64,000 nt of DNA from Pseudomonas entomophila (GTDB lineage: Bacteria > Pseudomonadota > Gammaproteobacteria > Pseudomonadales > Pseudomonadaceae). A program made the translations under genes and the position numbers. The stretch spans positions 124,001 to 188,000 of the forward strand of contig NZ_JARGCS010000024.1 of the NCBI RefSeq assembly GCF_029193575.1, in the 5' to 3' direction. Below the pieces are notes generated by a model. That model was not told where the DNA came from, did no database searches, and saw only the letters and a list, made by a program, of their open reading frames with translations. How positions within the stretch are numbered: the first letter of the stretch is position 1; every line of letters begins with the position of its first letter. This document shows positions 57,704 through 64,000 of the stretch, one piece after another.

Positions 57704-58180
57704 TCAGCGCAGGTGGGTCAAGGGCATTTCGGTGCTGGCCAGCACCTGGTTGAGCACGAAGCTCGAGCGCACGCTGGTCACGCCCTCGATCCGGGTCAGG
57801 CTGCCGAGCAGCAATTTCTGGTAGTGGTCCATGTCCGGCACCACCACTTTCAATTGGTAGTCCGCATCCATGCCGGTCACCAGGCTGCATTCGAGCACCT
57901 GGGGCAGGTTGCGGATGGCCGCCTCGAAGGTCTCGAAGCGTTCGGGGGTGTGGCGGTCCATGCCGATCAGCACGTAGGCGGTCAGGCTCAGGCCAAGCTT
58001 CTTGCGGTCGAGCAGCGCCACCTGGCGCGAGATGTAGCCGTCGTCCTCGAGCTGCTTGACCCGCCGCGAGCAGGGGGAAGGCGAGAGGCCGATACGCTCG
58101 GCCAGCTCCTGGTTGGAGATGCGCGCATCGCGCTGCAATTCGGCGAGGATGCTCAGGTCGTAGCGGTCGAGCTTGCTCAT
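57704..58180 (-). CDS. Lrp/AsnC family transcriptional regulator
   Basis: A 158-residue regulator. The winged helix-turn-helix is at about residues 5-55 (ISNQELAERIGLSPSPCSRR) and the RAM/AsnC ligand domain follows (ECSLVTGMDADYQLKVVVPD; SFVLNQVLASTEMPL). Such proteins sense amino acids and form octamers. The target is unknown; the adjacent DUF2788 gene and the long upstream gap are candidates. Confidence 0.9.
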   Translation of the reverse strand: MSKLDRYDLSILAELQRDARISNQELAERIGLSPSPCSRRVKQLEDDGYISRQVALLDRKKLGLSLTAYVLIGMDRHTPERFETFEAAIRNLPQVLECSLVTGMDADYQLKVVVPDMDHYQKLLLGSLTRIEGVTSVRSSFVLNQVLASTEMPLTHLR

Positions 58181-58343
58181 GGAGAAGGCCTTTTCTGTGC
58201 GGATTGCGGCGAATTATCGATCCAGGGTGAAAAATTGCGCAAGTGCTATTTATCAGAGCAATCTTCGCAATCCTCTGCCGGTGCCTGTGCCGTATCGTTA
58301 TCACCAGAATCACTGCCCGGACATCAGTCCACGGCGACGCGCC

Positions 58344-58493
58344 CCAGGCGGGCGGTCGCGGCCAGCCATCCCATCGGATCCGCCTGGCACCGGGCTACAC
58401 ACCTTCCAGAAGAGGGTGTGAGGTGAGCCGACGCCACAAGCGTCGAGCACGGACGACAATTCCCGAAGGGAGGCCCAGCGGCCTCCCTTTTTT
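58344..58493 (+). ncRNA. Candidate small RNA or attenuated leader
   Basis: On the plus strand four inverted repeats occur in order: CCAGGCGG/CCGCCTGG (58344-58387), CACACC/GGTGTG (58398-58420), CGACGC-CACAA-GCGTCG (58429-58445) and GGGAGGCC-CAGC-GGCCTCCC (58468-58487) followed by six T. The last is a classic intrinsic terminator with no gene before it, so either a small RNA ends here or the leader of the DUF6515 gene (88 bases downstream) is attenuated here. No clear promoter was found, and I do not recognise the family. The 5' end is a guess. Confidence 0.4.
58468..58493 (+). terminator. Strong Rho-independent terminator
   Basis: An 8-base-pair stem GGGAGGCC / GGCCTCCC with loop CAGC is followed by TTTTTT. 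It lies in a gap with no upstream plus-strand gene for about 1 kb. Confidence 0.85.
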
Positions 58494-58580
58494 AATGCCT
58501 GCGATTTTCATCTGCCCCCCGGCTGCCCACGGTAGACTGCCGACAGTTTCAACCGGGTTTTCTTCGTCGAGAGGGGCAAC

Positions 58581-59414
58581 ATGAGGTCGCGCATCTGGCA
58601 GTGGGCGGGTGTTGGTTTGCTGGGCATGGGCATCAGCCTTGGGGCTGTGGCCCAGGGGCCGGGCGATGGGCGTGGCGGGCATGGCCCGCAGGATCCCAAT
58701 GGCGGCGCCATGGGCAGCTCGCCGCTCAACGCCCGTGACGAGGTGCGCCAGACCGAGCCACCGCGCCAGGGCTACTATCAGGACATCCCCCGGCGCAACG
58801 GCGACTACCGCCACTGGCAAGCCGGCGGTCCCGGCCCGCGCCCTGGTGGCGACTGGCAAGGTCGGCCCGAGGGCCACGGCAACGGCTGGGGCCCCGGGCC
58901 GCAGTACCGTCCGGGGCACACCATCGAGCGCTTCCCCGACCGTTACTGGAAGGTGCCCTACCGTGGGCAGGACTACTTCTATTCCGGCGGCTACTGGTAC
59001 CGCCCGCAGGGGCCGGGCTACGTGGTGGTGCGCCCGCCCTATGGCGTGCGGGTCGGCTACCTGCCGTCGTATGCGCGGGAGGTGTGGCTGGGCGGCGCGT
59101 TGTTCTTCCTGGTGGCCGACACCTATTACCAATACCAGGCCGACAGCCGCGAGTACGTCGTGGTCAACCCGCCCGTGGCCGCGCCGGCGCCGGTGCAGCC
59201 GCCGGGTAATGGTTACGACGTGATCGCCTACCCGATGTATGGGCAGGGGCAGGAACAGCAGGATCAGGACCGCTACCAGTGCCATCGTTGGGCGGTGAGC
59301 CAGTCGGGGTTCGACCCGGCCACGGCGAGCTATGCGCCGCCGGGAAATGTGGCCGAGCAGTATCGGCGGGCGTTGGGGGCGTGTTTGAGTGGGCGGGGGT
59401 ATAGCGTCAACTGA
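58581..59414 (+). CDS. DUF6515 family secreted protein
   Basis: A 277-residue exported protein with a signal peptide ending at AVAQG. Residues about 25-120 are rich in Gly, Pro, Arg and His. The middle part has DYFYSGGYWYRPQGPGYVVV and YYQYQADSREYVVVNPP, and the C-terminus holds CHRWAVSQSGFDPATASY with a second cysteine in GACLSGRGY, probably a disulfide pair. This layout fits the DUF6515 proteins. The role is unknown; an envelope location is likely. Confidence 0.75.
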   Translation: MRSRIWQWAGVGLLGMGISLGAVAQGPGDGRGGHGPQDPNGGAMGSSPLNARDEVRQTEPPRQGYYQDIPRRNGDYRHWQAGGPGPRPGGDWQGRPEGHGNGWGPGPQYRPGHTIERFPDRYWKVPYRGQDYFYSGGYWYRPQGPGYVVVRPPYGVRVGYLPSYAREVWLGGALFFLVADTYYQYQADSREYVVVNPPVAAPAPVQPPGNGYDVIAYPMYGQGQEQQDQDRYQCHRWAVSQSGFDPATASYAPPGNVAEQYRRALGACLSGRGYSVN

Positions 59415-59433
59415 CGGGGCGGGTGTTGTTACT

Positions 59434-59466
59434 GGCCCTATCGCGGGCTTGCCCCGCGATAGGGCC
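59434..59466. repeat. REP hairpin with perfect 14-bp arms
   Basis: GGCCCTATCGCGGG / CCCGCGATAGGGCC around CTTGC; sits between two convergent genes and may act as their common transcript end. Confidence 0.85.
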
Positions 59467-59474
59467 GGAGCTGA

Positions 59475-60344
59475 CTAGACCGGATCGGCATGCACCAGCA
59501 CATCCGCCTTCGGATAGCGCGCGCGGATCGCCCGCGACGCCTCCACGCACAACGCATGCGCCTCATGCAGCGCCAGCCCACCCGGCAACTCCAGGTGCAA
59601 TTGCACGAACCATTGGCTCCCCGACACCCGTGTGCGCAGGTCATGTGCCCCCTTCACCCCGGGAATCGCCAGCACCAGCTCGAGCATGCGCTCGCCCACA
59701 TCGGCGGGCAGCTCCTGGTCCATCAGGATGGCCGTGCTCTCTCGGGCGATCTGCACCGCGCTCCACAGGATGTACAACGCGATGCCCAGCCCGAACAGCG
59801 CATCCAGCTGCGGCCAGCCGAACCGCGCCAGCAGCAGCGCCAGCAGGATGCTGCCGTTGAGCAGCAGGTCGGAGCGGTAATGCAGCGAGTCGGCGCGCAC
59901 CGCCGTGGAGCCGGTGGCGCGGATGACTTTGCGTTGAAAGGCCAGCAAGCCCAGGGTCAGCGCCAGCGACAGCAGCATCACCGCGACGCCCGCGCCGGTA
60001 TCACCCAAAGGCTGCGGTGATTGCAGGCGCTCGACCGCCTGCACCCCGATCAGCACCGCGCTGACGCCGATGAACAGCGCTTGTGCCATACCGGCCATGG
60101 CCTCCGCCTTGCCGTGACCGAAGCGGTGGTCGTCGTCGGCCGGGCGCAGGGCGTAGTGCACCGCCAGCAGGTTTAGAAAAGACGCCACCGCGTCCAGTGC
60201 CGAGTCGGTGAGCCCGGCCAGCAGGCTCACCGAGCCGCTCAGCCACCAGGCCACGGCCTTGCTCAGCACCAGTACGGTGGCCACCGCCAGCGAGGCGCGG
60301 GTGGCAAGGCGCAGCAGGCGTTGGTGTTCGGCGCTGGGCGTCAT
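59475..60344 (-). CDS. fieF: Cation diffusion facilitator (FieF/YiiP-like)
   Basis: A 289-residue divalent-metal/proton antiporter with six membrane segments. The first metal site is LTDSALDAVASF in TM2, the DDHRFGHGKAEAMAGM loop follows, and TM5 carries HYRSDLLLNG (HxxxD pattern HYRSD). The cytoplasmic C-terminal domain (HDLRTRVSGSQWFVQLHLEL) is present. The motif set fits zinc/iron efflux by FieF; exact metal is inference. Confidence 0.92.
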   Translation of the reverse strand: MTPSAEHQRLLRLATRASLAVATVLVLSKAVAWWLSGSVSLLAGLTDSALDAVASFLNLLAVHYALRPADDDHRFGHGKAEAMAGMAQALFIGVSAVLIGVQAVERLQSPQPLGDTGAGVAVMLLSLALTLGLLAFQRKVIRATGSTAVRADSLHYRSDLLLNGSILLALLLARFGWPQLDALFGLGIALYILWSAVQIARESTAILMDQELPADVGERMLELVLAIPGVKGAHDLRTRVSGSQWFVQLHLELPGGLALHEAHALCVEASRAIRARYPKADVLVHADPV

Positions 60345-60369
60345 GCTCGGGGGGAAGTCCTTGTGTCGA

Positions 60370-60789
60370 TCAGGCAGCCGGTACCAGGCCGTAGGCGGCC
60401 AGTTGCTCGACGCTGCCGCGGTGCTGGATCAGCCGCGGGTCGTTCAGCGGCAGGCGCTGGCCCAGTTCGCTTTCGAGGATAGCCTGCAAGCGGCTGTTGT
60501 CGACCGTGCCGTCGGCCTTGATGGCCGGCTTGAGCAGCGCCGGGTCGACGTGGGCGGTCTGGCCGCCGGGGTAGTAGATGGCGCCGGTGGCGAAGTCGAC
60601 GCCGAAGGCGATCAGGCCGGGGATCACGTAGAACAGGATGCCGATGGCATCCAGGGCCACGATCACGGGGTCGACCTTGCCTTCGATCTGGCCGCGGCGA
60701 TCAGGGTAGAACAGGGTGCCGCAGGCCGTCAGCTGGGTCAGCAGGGCGGCGATGAGGGCGCCACCGAGGACGCGGGAATGGATGCGCAT
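60370..60789 (-). CDS. Uncharacterised lipoprotein
   Basis: A 139-residue predicted lipoprotein with lipobox LTAC (about residue 23), followed by GTLFYPDRRGQIEGKVDP and a hydrophobic stretch VALDAIGILFYVIPGLIAFG. The middle FATGAIYYPGG is followed by a helical C-terminus. Similar short lipoproteins are annotated only as hypothetical. It ends 25 bases before the fieF start on the same strand. Confidence 0.72.
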   Translation of the reverse strand: MRIHSRVLGGALIAALLTQLTACGTLFYPDRRGQIEGKVDPVIVALDAIGILFYVIPGLIAFGVDFATGAIYYPGGQTAHVDPALLKPAIKADGTVDNSRLQAILESELGQRLPLNDPRLIQHRGSVEQLAAYGLVPAA

Positions 60790-60907
60790 GTGAATCTCCG
60801 GGAAGGTTGCGACTTAAGGGCAGGCAAAACGCCTGCACCTGTGGCTAAGACCATGATAAGGCAGGCTCGGTTCGCCGTTATACTCGGTCGATCGTTCGAG
60901 GACCACC

Positions 60908-63433
60908 ATGATTCCATTACCAATCGATGCCGTGTTGCCAGCACTGCGCCACGCCTTGCGCGAACGCGACGAAGCCGTGCTCGAGGCGCCGCCCGGCGCC
61001 GGCAAGACCACCCGCGTGCCCCTGGCCCTGCTCGACGAGCCGTGGTTGGCCGGGCAAACCATCCTGATGCTCGAACCGCGTCGCCTGGCGGCGCGCGCGG
61101 CGGCCGAGCGCCTGGCCAGCGAACTGGGGGAAAAGGTCGGCGAAACCGTCGGCTACCGCATCCGCCTCGACAGCAAGGTCGGCCCGCACACACGCATCGA
61201 GGTGGTCACCGAAGGCATCCTCACCCGCCGCCTGCAAGCGGACCCGGCGCTGGAGGGCGTCGGCCTGGTGATCTTCGACGAATTCCACGAACGCAGCCTG
61301 GACGCTGACCTCGCCCTGGCCTTGAGCCTCAATGGCCGCGAGCTGCTGCGCGACGATCCGCCGCTGAAGATCCTGCTGATGTCCGCCACCCTGGAGGGCG
61401 GGCGCTTGTCGCGGCTGCTCGACGACGCCCCGATCGTCAGCAGCGAAGGGCGCATGCACCCGGTGGACATCCGCTGGGGCCGGCCCTTCCAGCCCGGCGA
61501 GTTCATCGAGCCGCGGGTGGTCGACTGCGTGCTGCTGGCGCTGGCTGATGAGGCCGGCAGCCTGCTGGTGTTCCTGCCCGGCCAGGCGGAGATCCGCCGC
61601 GTGCACCAGTCGCTGCAGGACGCCCTCGGCGAGCGCCGCGACATCCTGCTCTGCCCGCTGCACGGCGAACTCGACCTCAACGCCCAGCGCGCCGCCATCG
61701 AGCCGGCGCCCAGTGGTCTGCGCAAGGTGGTGCTGGCGACCAACCTCGCCGAGACCAGCCTGACCATCGATGGCGTGCGCGTGGTGATCGACGCCGGCCT
61801 CGCTCGCGTGCCGCGCTTCGACCCCGGCAGCGGCATGACCCGCCTGGAGACCCAGCGCATCGCCCGCGCCAGCGCCACCCAGCGCGCGGGCCGCGCCGGG
61901 CGCCTTGAACCGGGGGTGTGCTACCGGCTGTGGTCCGAGGCCCAGCACGAGCAACTGGCCGCCCACGGCAGCGCGGAAATCCTCCAGGCCGACCTGGCCG
62001 GGTTGGCCTTGCAACTGTCGCGCTGGGGCGTCACCCCCGAGCAGTTGCGCTGGCTCGACCAGCCGCCCGGCGCCGCCTACGCCCAGGCCCAGGACCTGCT
62101 GGCGCGCTTGGGCGCGCTGCGCCCCGGCAGCCGCGACACCCTGAGCGAGCACGGCCAGGCAATGGCCGAACTGCCCGCCCACCCGCGCATCGCCCACCTG
62201 CTGCTGCGCGGCCAGGACCTGGGCCTGGCCGCCATGGCCTGCGACCTCGCCGCCCTGTTGGGCGAGCGCGACATCCAGCGCGGCGGCGGCGCCGACCTGC
62301 ACACCCGCCTGGCCCTGGTCAGCGGCGAGAACAAGGCCGCGCGCGGCGGCCAGGGTGGCGTGCAGCGTGCCCGCCAGTTGGCGCGCCAGTATCGCGGCCT
62401 GCTGCGTGGCAAGCCCGGCGCGGCGGTGGCCGACCCCGAGCACCCGCGCTGGCTCGGCGCCCTGCTGGCGCTGGCGTACCCCGATCGCATCGCCCAGCAG
62501 CGCCGCGAGGGTGGCGCCGAATACCGCCTGGCCAACGGCCGCGCGGCGCTGTTCGCCGAGGTCGACGCGCTGATGAAATGCCCGTGGCTGGTGATCGCCG
62601 ACCTCGGCAGCCGCCAGGGCCAGCGCGAGGAGCGCATCTACCTGGCCGCCGAGTTCGACCCGACGCTGCTCGACGGCGTGCTGGCCGAGCAGGTGCAAAG
62701 CCTCGATATCCTCGACTGGGACGAACGCGAACAGGTGCTGCGCGCCGAGCGCCAGCGCAAGGTCGGCGAACTGGTGCTCAGCCGCGAGCCGCTGCCGGGC
62801 CTGGATGACGACGCCCGCGCCCGTGCCTTGCTCGGCCTGGTGCGGCGCAAGGGCCTGGCGCTGTTGCCCTGGACCCCGGAGCTACGCCAGTGGCAGGCGC
62901 GGGTGGCGTTGCTGCGCCAGTTGGACCTGGAAAAGGCCGGTGAAAGTGAATGGCCGGACCTCGGCGATGAGGCCCTGCTGGCCAGTCTGGAAGGGTGGTT
63001 GCAACCGTACCTGGGCAAGGTCTCGCGCCTGAGCCACTTCGCCCAGCTGGACCTCTCGTCGATCCTGCGCAACCTGCTGCCCTGGCCGTTGCCGCAACAG
63101 TTGGAGGCCCAGGCGCCGCAGGCGATCGAGGTGCCGTCGGGCTCGCATATCCGCCTGGACTACAGCGAGCACCCGCCGATCCTCGCCGTGCGTTTGCAGG
63201 AGCTGTTCGGCCTGGCCGACACTCCGCGCATCGCCCAGGGCCGCCAGCAGGTCAAGCTGCACCTGCTGTCGCCGGCGCGTCGGCCGGTGCAGGTGACCCA
63301 GGACCTGGCGAACTTCTGGCGCACCACCTACGCCGAGGTGAAGAAGGACCTCAAGGGGCGCTACCCGAAGCATTACTGGCCGGATGACCCGCTGGTGGCC
63401 GAGGCGACGGCGCGGGCCAAGCCGCGCAAGTAG
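60908..63433 (+). CDS. hrpB: ATP-dependent RNA helicase HrpB
   Basis: An 841-residue DEAH-type helicase. Walker A is APPGAGKTTRVPLALL, motif II is IFDEFHERSLDADLAL, motif III LLMSATLEG, and motif VI TQRAGRAGRLEPGVCYRLW. The helicase-associated and HrpB C-terminal domains (TYAEVKKDLKGRYPKHYWPD) follow. The DEFH box in place of DEAH is typical of HrpB. Its cellular role is poorly defined. Confidence 0.95.
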   Translation: MIPLPIDAVLPALRHALRERDEAVLEAPPGAGKTTRVPLALLDEPWLAGQTILMLEPRRLAARAAAERLASELGEKVGETVGYRIRLDSKVGPHTRIEVVTEGILTRRLQADPALEGVGLVIFDEFHERSLDADLALALSLNGRELLRDDPPLKILLMSATLEGGRLSRLLDDAPIVSSEGRMHPVDIRWGRPFQPGEFIEPRVVDCVLLALADEAGSLLVFLPGQAEIRRVHQSLQDALGERRDILLCPLHGELDLNAQRAAIEPAPSGLRKVVLATNLAETSLTIDGVRVVIDAGLARVPRFDPGSGMTRLETQRIARASATQRAGRAGRLEPGVCYRLWSEAQHEQLAAHGSAEILQADLAGLALQLSRWGVTPEQLRWLDQPPGAAYAQAQDLLARLGALRPGSRDTLSEHGQAMAELPAHPRIAHLLLRGQDLGLAAMACDLAALLGERDIQRGGGADLHTRLALVSGENKAARGGQGGVQRARQLARQYRGLLRGKPGAAVADPEHPRWLGALLALAYPDRIAQQRREGGAEYRLANGRAALFAEVDALMKCPWLVIADLGSRQGQREERIYLAAEFDPTLLDGVLAEQVQSLDILDWDEREQVLRAERQRKVGELVLSREPLPGLDDDARARALLGLVRRKGLALLPWTPELRQWQARVALLRQLDLEKAGESEWPDLGDEALLASLEGWLQPYLGKVSRLSHFAQLDLSSILRNLLPWPLPQQLEAQAPQAIEVPSGSHIRLDYSEHPPILAVRLQELFGLADTPRIAQGRQQVKLHLLSPARRPVQVTQDLANFWRTTYAEVKKDLKGRYPKHYWPDDPLVAEATARAKPRK

Positions 63434-63446
63434 ACCGCGTTGGCTT

Positions 63447-63480
63447 CATCGCGGGGCTCGCCCCGCGACAGGGCCGGCCG
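63447..63480. repeat. REP element
   Basis: A single unit, catcgcggggctcgccccgc, with a short hairpin CGCGGGG-CTCG-CCCCGCG, lies between convergent hrpB and cupin genes. Confidence 0.7.
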
Positions 63481-63488
63481 CCTCCCCC

Positions 63489-63851
63489 TCAACGCACGAT
63501 GAAAAACACCTTGCGCACCACCGTGAGGTTCTCCCAGGTACCCTCGAACCCTGCCGCCACCACGAAACTGTCCCCGGCCGCGAACTCCCGGCTCACCCCC
63601 TCGCGGTCGGTCAGCCGCACCCGCCCTTCGAGCAGGTGGCACAGTTCGTCGAAATCACAGCTGCACCGCTCCAGGTGCGGCCCCGCCTCCCAGATCCCGG
63701 CCATGGCCTGGCGTCCCGGCTGCACATAGTGGCGCCAGCTGCTGGCGTGGTAGGGCGCATCGACCAGCGCGGGGTCGTCGACGACGCTCTGCACCGGCGC
63801 GAGGTCGGGGTTGGCGAAATCGATGATATGGCGGGGCAAGGCAGTGGGCAT
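63489..63851 (-). CDS. Cupin domain protein
   Basis: A 120-residue small cupin of the DUF861/EutQ-like type. The barrel strands are AGIWEAGPHLERCSCDFDEL, LLEGRVRLTDREG and FAAGDSFVVAAGFEGTWENL, which match the two cupin motifs with some histidines replaced. The substrate is unknown. Confidence 0.85.
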   Translation of the reverse strand: MPTALPRHIIDFANPDLAPVQSVVDDPALVDAPYHASSWRHYVQPGRQAMAGIWEAGPHLERCSCDFDELCHLLEGRVRLTDREGVSREFAAGDSFVVAAGFEGTWENLTVVRKVFFIVR

Positions 63852-64000
63852 GAAGGCTCTCCAGGTGGTTGAAAAACATCAGGGGCGTCAGCACCAGCCT
63901 GCCCGCGACACACCGGGTGATCGCGCGGCGGCTCTGGCTGTATGCTGGCCATGAATGGCACGGCAGGCGCGTGCCGGATCTTTTTAATGGCGAGCGGCGG
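63852..64000. other. Window end, possible start of a plus-strand gene
   Basis: An open plus-strand frame begins at ATG 63951 (MNGTAGACRIFLMASG) and runs off the end. TATGCT at 63941 is too close to be its -10 unless the start is further on, for example ATG 63987. Too little is visible to decide. Confidence 0.25.

Larger units (their letters stand above)
58181..58580. other. 400-base gap with candidate structured RNA
   Basis: No protein gene is supported. The half next to the Lrp-type gene should hold its promoter. The other half contains four hairpins in a row on the plus strand, ending in a strong terminator (see separate entries). Confidence 0.55.

Noticed and set aside
58173..58584. Small plus-strand frames across the candidate RNA
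   Set aside because: They read through the terminator hairpin (giving EGRPSGLPF) and have atypical codon use; hairpin structure explains the region better.

Overview
The window looks like a chromosomal segment of a Pseudomonas of the P. putida group. The evidence is high GC with strong GC3 bias, many P. putida-type REP hairpins between genes (variants of gcgggcttgccccgcgata), and core gene orders typical of Pseudomonas: nadD-rsfS-rlmH-mrdA-rodA-mltB-rlpA-dacA-ybeD-lipB-lipA, leuS-lptE-holA, ybeZ-ybeY-corC-lnt, and hemL/thiE/thiD beside a ladS-type kinase. I see no rRNA, tRNA, CRISPR array, phage or insertion sequence.

Layout. 1-3189: a PPC-domain (DUF296) gene cut by the window edge, followed by a complete energy-coupling-factor (ECF) transporter (S, T and two ATPases), all overlapping or abutting. 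3262-6133: ppa, an MtfA-type peptidase, a DedA protein and a GNAT acetyltransferase. 6243-13814: an ethanolamine catabolic module (eutC, eutB, permease, acetaldehyde-type dehydrogenase) with a divergent sigma-54 activator. Two clear -24/-12 promoters lie in it, one before the permease and one before the dehydrogenase. 13881-16140: mpl, ubiX and a small YceK-like lipoprotein. 16188-21071: a nucleotide-binding oxidoreductase, a MORN-repeat/C13 caspase-fold lipoprotein, a PhaJ4-like hydratase, an LrgA/LrgB pair and a LON-N-domain protein. 21130-23142: a DedA-PAP2 fusion and a 3-methyladenine glycosylase.

23461-37251 holds the proA-nadD-rsfS-rlmH run, the elongasome/lytic genes (PBP2, RodA, MltB, RlpA, PBP5/6), lipoate synthesis (ybeD, lipB, lipA), an LD-carboxypeptidase and a second MltB-family transglycosylase. 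37305-37469 encodes a very short ArfA-type ribosome rescue factor with a stem-loop inside its reading frame. 37604-47366 carries holA, lptE and leuS, then small or unknown genes, then lnt, corC, ybeY and ybeZ; miaB, expected beside ybeZ, is not there. 47661-53425: a Sel1-like protein, hemL, thiE, thiD and a LadS-like 7TM histidine kinase that ends before any receiver domain. 53586-63851: AidB, AMP nucleosidase, RluE, DUF2788, an Lrp-type regulator, a 400-base gap with a candidate structured RNA and strong terminator, a DUF6515 protein, a CDF transporter, a lipoprotein, HrpB and a cupin.

Most of the window is core housekeeping. The parts most worth a second look are the ArfA gene with its internal hairpin, the MORN-C13 lipoprotein, the receiver-less LadS, the candidate RNA at about 58340-58493, the missing miaB, and the ECF ATPase with a non-canonical signature motif.
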